A stretch of DNA of 64,000 nt from Datnioides undecimradiatus (Eukaryota > Chordata > Actinopteri > Lobotiformes > Datnioididae). The translations under genes and the position numbers were made by a program. The notes beneath the pieces were generated by a model, which had not been told where the DNA came from, searched no databases, and worked only from the letters and a program-made list of their open reading frames with translations. The stretch spans positions 13,607,516-13,671,515 of the forward strand of contig WARS01000011.1 of the NCBI GenBank assembly GCA_008933995.1. The letters are read 5' to 3'. Below, piece by piece: positions 54,701 to 63,700 of the stretch; positions within the stretch are counted from its first letter, which is position 1; each line of letters opens with the position of its first letter.

Positions 54701-57700
54701 GAGCTTCAATTTAACCTCTCTAGTCAGCCTGAGACTCTATTTCATGCAGAGTGATTATGGAAGATGCTCAGCTGAGCATCAGTCATTTCGTATGCATGAT
54801 GCAGTGTCTGAGTGTGTATCGTAGGGCAAATAACACCGTCAAATGGAAAATTTAAAGAAATAGAGGAGTAACTGAAATGGTGTGTTTGGTTAAGTCAACA
54901 TTCTGTCGAAGAAACAAAATTATGCAACCACGTACGCTGTTTTGATTTTGCTTCATCTTCTTGTGGCATGAACCCTTCGCACTACTGTAACTGTAACTGC
55001 GACTGTGTGTTGATGCTGCTGCCTGTGCTGTTTCTCTGCCAGAGCGACCCGACCCCCCAACTGACCTTGAGCTGACAGACCAGAAAAAGAGGAGTGTTCA
55101 GCTCACTTGGACCCCTGGGGATGAGCACAACAGTCCCATTCAGAGTATGTCTTAAGTGTGTGTGTGTGTGTGTGTGCGTGTATGAGTTTAGTGTAGTTCA
55201 ACTTTGTCTTCAATTGACATTGTCTCTACTGAGTCTCCCAACATTATGGGAATACAAAACTAAATCACTGGAGTACCCGTTAAATTAATTATGTCTTTGG
55301 CATTTAGCTGATGCCCCTGAGCAGCAAGTGGGTATGTGAGCAAAATCAGAATCGTCTGCAATACTTGAGTTTCTGTAATTACAGTCCACCAATAATATAA
55401 TTTGCAGAAGTCAGTGAAAAATAGGAGAAAAAAAAAATCACTAAATGTGTCTTCTTGGATTCAGGCACCCAGCAGGGCTGAAAGAGGCTGTTAAAAGTTT
55501 ATAGTTTCTTCAGCGACTGATTCAAGGAGAGATTTCTATGGATGTTCTGTTTTTTTTAATGCTATTAAAACTTGCCTTTAGATTTTAAGCTAGCCTCAGC
55601 TGCTGTTGAAGACCTCGAGGGCGTTCATTCCAGTTATGCAAACATGCCGCCAGACAATGTATAAGCTGTTCAGTCATGTACAATGCTTGTCTTTTTTTCT
55701 AATTTACATAGAATTCCTGATCCAGTATGAGGACTTACTGCATCACCGCGGCCACTGGCACAATCTTACCGAGGTCCCTGGAACCAAAACGACAGCTCAC
55801 CTCAAACTGTCACCCTACGTCCACTACACCTTCAGAGTTTTGGCTCTCAACGCTGTGGACTTCAGCCGTCCCAGTTTACCCTCCAGAGTCTACAAGACAG
55901 AAGCTGCAGGTACCGACTCGGCTGCCTCGTACCTTTTGATTGTGCAGTTTTGTGCTGGAGTTTCATTCTGTGAATTAATCTGTGTATTGTGTATCATCTG
56001 TGGAGCCAGCAGATATTAGCAGCAGATATTAGTCGATAATGGACATGTTCTTATCATATTGGTTTTGGCATATATGTTCCTGATATCTTCAGATTTGTAA
56101 GTTGTTTTTTTTGGTATATAATGCAGAAAAAAATGCTTGTAGCAATATATTTTACAAAGTTATATAAGGAAAGTTCTACTCAACTTTATTTATGCCTTCT
56201 GCATACTTCTGCATACTTTTACATATTCATATAGGCTCAAAATTAGTTTACAGTCTACATAGAAAAAGTGAATTTTTATTCACACTCAAAAATTCAATGC
56301 ACTGGCAGCCATACTGGTATTGGTGTTTACATAGAAAATATTATTAACTCAGCATAACTTTATTGATTTTCTCTTTTCTGCAGCAGCACAGCACGCTGAT
56401 CTAAGCCCGAGTGAAAGGTTTTTCTCAGGATAATGTTTCATTTTTTCTTTATTTTGTATTTCGTAGCTCCAGACGAGAACCCTACAAGTGTACAGGGATT
56501 TGGAACAGAACATGATAATCTTGTAATCTCATGGAAGGTAAGTTATGAAAGGATATCTGTTTTAATCCTGAAACATTTACTGTTGTCCAGGGAGTACAAT
56601 GACACATTAAAGCGTCCTTGTACTGTGAAGCACAATTTTCCTATTGCTTGGTTGAGGCGGGGCGGCTGTGGCTCAGTGGTAGAGCAGGTTGTCCACCTAT
56701 CAGAGGATTGGTGGTTTGATCCCCGGCTCCTCTGGGTTGCATGCTGAAGTGTCCTTGGGCAAGGCACTTAACCCCTAATTGCCCCCGATGCTGTGCCATC
56801 GGGGTGTGAGTGGTTAGTTAATAGATTTCTTTTGTTTCCTTATATTTCATTTGGTGTGAATGGGAGAATGCCGACTTGTAGTGTAAAGCACCTTGAGTGG
56901 TACAGGCCATTTTACCATTTATGAGCTTTATTTTGTTCTTACTCTTTTCTTTTTTCTGATTATCCACCAAAACAATATAAATCATAATGTACATTCAGCC
57001 TTCTTCTGATGAAGTACAGCTAAATTACATTTCAAACTCTTTCCTCTGCAGCCACTGTCAGGCCTCCAATCAAACGGTCCAGGGCTTCACTACAAGGTGA
57101 TGTGGAGGCAGAAGGGAGTGGACACTGATTGGACTACAATGACAGTGGCTAACGGCTCCAAGTTTGTCGTGTCTGGAACACCCACTTTTGTTCCATATGA
57201 GATAAAGGTTCAGGCTGGGAATGACCTCGGACTCGGACCTGATCCTGCCATTGTCCTGGGTTACTCAGGAGAGGACCGTGAGTTCGACGACCTCTTTATT
57301 AAAAAATGCATAATATACAAGAGCCTGAGGCACATATGTCTGCATAACATGACTTTTTTTGTATTTAATTGTCGTTGTGCTGTCATGATGTCCATACACA
57401 GTGCCAGTAGCAGCTCCAGATAATGTGCAGGCCATAGTGTTGAACAGCACTCTGGCAGAGGTACACTGGGATCCTGTGCCCTCTAAATTAATACGGGGAC
57501 ATCTGCAAGGATTTAAGGTAGAGTACAAAAGACCACTGCTGTGCACCGAACCCACCAACCTAAACACACCCACAATGCTCACCATGTGCTAACTGGGTAT
57601 TGTAGGTGTACTACTGGAGAGAGCGCAGCCTCCACAAACACAACCCTCATCATGTGGAGAAGCAGATCCTGACCTTCAGCGGGAACCACAGCCACGGCAT

Positions 57701-60700
57701 GCTGCCTGGTCTGCACCCGTTCAGCCTCTACTCATTCAATGTCAGGGTTTATAACGGCAAAGGAGAGGGTCCGCCCAGCCCCACCCAGCAGTTCGAGACA
57801 CCTGAAGGAGGTAGAAGAAGGAATTCTTTCTTTCTATCATGTTTTATCATATCACAACTATTATACTACTATTATATATCTATTAGGATGTACTATTACA
57901 AGCTAACCTTGTAACGTATTGAACGTCATTTTGCAAAACAAAGCCCAGGCTTCCAAAGAAAATGAGAAGTTTAGTGAGTTATTTATTTCGGTAAAATGTT
58001 TAATGATTTAAATGTGGGGTTTTTTTCTGCAGTGCCGGGTGCTCCTACTTCCCTTTTAGTCACCAGCATTAACCTGGACTCTCTAACCCTTGAGTGGAGT
58101 CCTCCTCATGTCCGTAATGGACGCATCACAGGCTACACCCTCAAATATCAGCCAGGTGAGACTTGTTTTCTATACACAACCATACAGTTTTTTCTTCTTT
58201 GCCTAGCAAGTGTCACCTTTCTTCATGTAGTTTGTAGTTTTGTATGTCCTCTTTTTCATGTCTGTACTGTCATCCTGTTTAGACTCAATTTATCGGACAG
58301 ATAGGAATCAAAATGAAAGTTTAAAATAGCCTAAGAGCATTTCAAAGAAGTTATTTTGCCTAAATTACGACATAAATTAACAAATCAACTTTTGTCACCT
58401 TCTATCTCTGAACCCTACACCTCTGTACTCCAAATGCTTCCATTTCCACCTTTTCCTAATCATTGACACTCCAACCCCATCTACCGCCCCCTTCCGCCTC
58501 ATATCTCTGTTCAACTTACCTCACTACTTCCCGACTTCCATCCCATTATTCCTGTCGCCCATTCCTCCACCCTCTGTAGTCAATAACTCCAATGAGCTGG
58601 GCCCAGTGGAGGAGCTGGCCCTGCCCGCCAATGAGACCTCAATCACTTTGTCCAACCTCAAGTACAGCACACGCTACAAGTTTTATTTGAATGCGAAAAC
58701 AGTCAGGGGAGCAGGCGCAGCCATTACTCAGGAAGCAGTCACCATCATGGATGAAGGTAAGTCAGTAAATACAGACGACTAAAAGTAAATAACCCGAATA
58801 CCATTCAGGTTTCTTCAACTGGAGCTGATTAATTAAAATGATTTCAATAGCTCAGGTAAGAAGAGCCAAACTACAAATCATACGTTCAGTGTGACGTTCA
58901 TACAAAGTTAAAACACATCACGCAACTCTGCAGCGCACGAGACCAAGCCTTGGTTATTTTGCAATTAATTACATGAATTCAATGTATTATTTTGACAACC
59001 ATAAATACAATAATAATACTTCATGGTTGGTTGTGTTTCTAATAGCTATTTGTGTTTCCGTTGTTATTTCTTTAAACAAAAGGAATAAATATAGTATTTT
59101 GTAAAACATATTTTTACAAAAATGATGGAAATTTTGTTTTGTAATCTTTTTTTTTTAGTTATTTTTGTTGTGATCTATAAGTGATCTAGAGTACACTGAT
59201 TAGTCACAGTATTAGGAAACCATAATCAATCTCAGACACCATCCTGACTAAGGCAAAAAAAAAAAACAACCAAAAAACAAAAACACCTGAAGAAGACAGC
59301 ATCCTTGTGTGATGTGTTTGAATTTGGGATGGACTCATAATGAAACTCACACTGGTTACACCGCACTGTGTGCACCGTCTTAAAGTTATGAATTAACGTT
59401 TTGCATCAGAAAGCATTTCGACAAACACTTAAATGCTGTTAATTGTGAAGCATGCTGTTTTGTTGTTGAAGTTTTGTGTGTTTGTTGTGTTTTCTATTAA
59501 ATAGTGCAGAAGCAATTGGTAAATTTATGCAAAAATGGTGTTTCCAGCTCCTCAAGTGTTTCACATTATTGTAAATCAGATATTTAGTTGATTTGGACTG
59601 ACATTTTATACTTAACACTTAACACTTAGCTGAACACAACATTAAAAAAATGCTAAAGCTTTAATCAAGAGAATAATTGTCAGCTGCAGCCCTACTGTTC
59701 AGTCAGCCTGGGCATTGTCATGTGTTTTGTGTCTGGGAAATGTTACCTTGTATGTACATTACCTTGTATTTTTGACTTTATACATAGCATGATTTGCATA
59801 ACTCTTCATCCATATCCGTGTTTAGTGGAACATGAGTGTGATACATCTGCACTGTTACACAAAGTGACACACTGTTACAAAACCTTACACTGATCATCTC
59901 TTACATTACAGAGCATGTGATACATACAGTGGGGGTTCATCCCATAGTGACCCCTATCCTGTTGTTTCTCTGTGTCTTGTTTCCTTCTACAAGCTTTAAT
60001 ATCACAGATTGACGTAGATCTGGGCACAGGTACTGGTGGAGTAGATACAGTATATATAGATGTAGATACGGTAATAGCTTCAAAACCAAACCACAAGCAT
60101 GCAAGCATCCTCATCTTGAAGGGATTTCCCCTCGTCTATGTCAAATTCTGTGGCCCAACAAAATACTCTGCTTGGTTCAGAGCTGGGGAAAGTTCAAAGC
60201 CACATAGATAAAGATGCTATGTGACGTGCCTTTTTAATGTCATGTGATAAAGCCGCGTGAGTCTTCTCAAAGTGTTTGGCTGCTTTTTTTTTTATCCCTT
60301 TGTTTAAATGTACCTTTGTCAACTTTGACCCTGTGTCGTTTCTTCCACTGCGGCTGCTGGTGATGCTTACTGCTGCATGGCATGCCAATGAACTGTGTGC
60401 GCTGTGTATAATAACTTCAAGTATCTGTGGTGTCTCTGCCTGCGTCTGTGTGTGTGTGTGTGTGTGCGGTGTGGTCTTTACCCCTCTCCGTGTTGTTCAC
60501 AGGAAACACCCAAACCTCTCATCCCATTGCAAAGTCTCCTCCACGCCGTCCGCCCCACAAGGGTACAGATACTGCCGTGCAATATGCACACTACATGTCT
60601 GATTTGTTATATGATCAGCTTTGTGTATTGTATGTTGGTATAGTGCACTGATTTAAGATTGCTATTTTGTAAGGCTATGAGGGTCCAGATTCAGTGATGC

Positions 60701-63700
60701 TAAGAGCATTTAATGGGATTATAATCATATTTGAGAAGTTAGTTATTGGATTGTTCTTTGACCAACAGACCAATCTTGATGGTTGTCTTCTCTCTCTGTG
60801 CTCAGCGCTGCCTGTGAGTCCTTTTGGGAACATTAGCTCCTCGGTTGGAGAGAATGGGACCCTGATCAGTTGGGAGTACTGGGGGCCGGAGAAAAACATT
60901 TATGTAGAATACAAAAACGAAAACAGTAAGCAAAGCGACGCACCTTTATTTCTGTCGGTTCCACACATAGGTGGCAAGAGACCCCTACTTCATTATTGGC
61001 TTGTGCAGGTGAATAGAAATTTTGGCAGTTACGTTGATGCTGGTGCCTTCCAACGTGGACCCAGATGTGATAAACAAGGCGGTCTGTGATTGGATTGCTA
61101 ATTACTCAGTCCTGTTATCGACTGGAGTTGCGTGCATCTCCCGGGACAATCATGCTGGAACTTATGCAGACAAACATCATAAAAAGCAGCACAAACATTC
61201 TCGTTATGCCAATTGATTTTGACTGAAGTGCTCTCCATTATTTTTATCCACCTGCAGTGACGATGAACAACAAGCACTGTGTGGTTGCAGTATGGCTCTC
61301 TCACTCCTACTGTTCGGTGGATTTAATTAGGGATTAGCATAATCATAGATCCCAGTAATTTAGAAAATGTCGTTATGAAACACATAATCTTGTGATCATC
61401 AGTCAAACGCATTTCATATCTAGATCACTATCACATGTGTGATTCCTGGAGGCCCTGAAAGATCAAGGCATTGTAACCTAAGACATGCTAAAAGACTAAA
61501 CCAAAGCAAATGAGGATAAGATTTTCTGAACCTGACAACAGATGAGAAACATTTAGAAAACAATACTGGAAGTCTACAGTCATGCTAGCTATAGTCTCTC
61601 CTAATAAATCCATGACACTTCGGCTCAGTAGTGCTTTAAGCTAAATGCTAATGACACCTTGCACGTTCACACTGACAGTGCTAACAAGCTTATGTTTAGC
61701 AGGTATAATGTTATCATTGCTAATTAGCATTAAAGACAAAGTACAGCTGAAGATGATGGAAATGTTAGAGTCTGGGTGTAGACCCAGTTGTAGACCAACA
61801 GACTAATTTGGCCATATGTCAGCCATGCTGCTAGCATGCCTACTATTAAATGAAACAGCACATCCAAATACAGAAAACACAAACACTGCAGAAAGACAAA
61901 AAGTCACACAGAAGTCAGAAATGAGTTTCAAAACAGAAACTTCTACTGTTTTTAACTTATTTTCTGCCTCAATTTGGTTCCTGCACAACTTGCAGCATTT
62001 CTGTGTGTGGTTGTGTTTCTATATTTGGTTGTTTTTTCTCCTGTCAAAGCATTTTTTCTTTTATGTTCCACATATATTGTCAAATTGATGAAATTCTTCA
62101 TTCGCTTGTGGTTTTTTTTATATGCAGTGTGTTGAGCTTTCAGGGCCACTGTTAATAATTCATTTAAAGACTAAATTGCCTTGATCCATAATTTGGTTTC
62201 ATAATTCCATAAATATTAACTATTTAGATCTCATATTGACAGAAGTGCCTGCAGTCTCATCCCATGTCAGTAGATGTTTTTTCAACTAATTAGCTCCCAT
62301 AATGTCATGATCTCCATGACCCATTGAAGTTGTGTATGCTCCCTCAAACGTCCCTCTCTTCATGAACATCCCTCCTGCAGGTGAAGGTGAAGAGGAGTGG
62401 CAGAAAGAGCTTGTGAACGGCACTCAGAACATTATGCTGAAGGGCTTAAAGGGGGGCCTCTCCTATAGGGTGCGTTTGGTGGCCAAAGGTCACCACGACC
62501 AGCCGCTCCACCTCTCTGAGGAGCTATTGGTCACGGTCCCAGGTGAGGCAGTTCCTGGGCGGTCGCCTCAACCATGGCCTGGCCTGGCCTTGCACTGTGT
62601 CGTGTGTAGAATGTGTAGTAGTTTTGTGCCGTCGAGCAATTATAATTCAGTCAAGCATGGGTTTAACAGACTTGTCGTGGTCACTCAATATGCCAGGCAT
62701 GTACTGTAGTGATGTAGTGACATTGTGTAGCAGCGTGCATGATGGTGTGGTTGAATATCAGCGTAATTAAATCAGTCCTGTAGATTTTGTAATTAGATAA
62801 AATGGATATCATTTTCATATAGGACATTAATACATGTGTAGTGGTGTAATATTGTAATATTCAGCCTAATATCACCCACAGTAAACCTGTCTGTACACTG
62901 TGCGTTTGTGTGTAATCTCTTTGTGTCTGTGTGAATGTATGGCTGTCTGTGTATGCACTTTGTAAGATTGATTTCCTATAGTGTGTACTAATGTGGTCTC
63001 AGCAATGCAGTCAAGTCACCATTAAATAGGATATTTCTAACTTGTCTAACATGAAATTCTAATGTAACAATAAGCAATCATGATCCACCCATGAGTTGAA
63101 AGCCCTAACAAGCACATATTAAGAGCTCAATACATGTTTGTTTATGCACACAATTGATGATTGTTTTGATTTTTCCCTTCCTACTGGGAAAGGATCATCT
63201 AGTCATAAATGTTAAGTCTTCCTCTCCTCCTCTGGCCAGCTGTGGCAAGCAGACAGGTGGATATCGCCACTCAGGGATGGTTCATTGGCCTCATGTGTGC
63301 CATTGCTCTGCTCATCCTGATCCTCCTCATCATCTGCTTTATCCAGAGGAATAAAGGAGGGAAATACCCTGGTCAGTAGTCACACAAATACCGATTACGC
63401 ACTATAATGCTTTATGTGTCCACATTCAATGATATTTGTTTGGATTTTAAGATTACTTTCAGTTACAGTGCATGGCTGCCACAACAGCACAAACATTTAC
63501 TTGTATTATTAACTATCAATATATATCGTGTTTAGTTTTTTATTGAAACTTTACTCCAACAGTACATGGGAGTATTATTATTATTATAACATATTATTAC
63601 AATATAATTATATAAAGCAACTACGGGCAACAAAAACAACTTTATGCACTGCTCCAAACAATATTTGATGTTCAAATACACCTTTTCTGAACTACATGAA

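Larger units (their letters stand above)
58757..60805 (+). other. nrcam intron with two candidate cassette exons
   Basis: This 2-kb interval holds the 36-nt and 60-nt candidates (listed), a (TG)n run at 60448-60465 just before the latter, and A-rich runs near 59254. The rest looks ordinary. Confidence 0.6.

Noticed and set aside
56661..56735. Possible tRNA gene
   Set aside because: A and B boxes are present, but there is no complete cloverleaf and the sequence runs on into a SINE body.
57518..57605. Read-through of the 88-nt FN3 intron as coding
   Set aside because: The frame continues from GFK but meets TAA within the intron, and good donor and acceptor sites are present.
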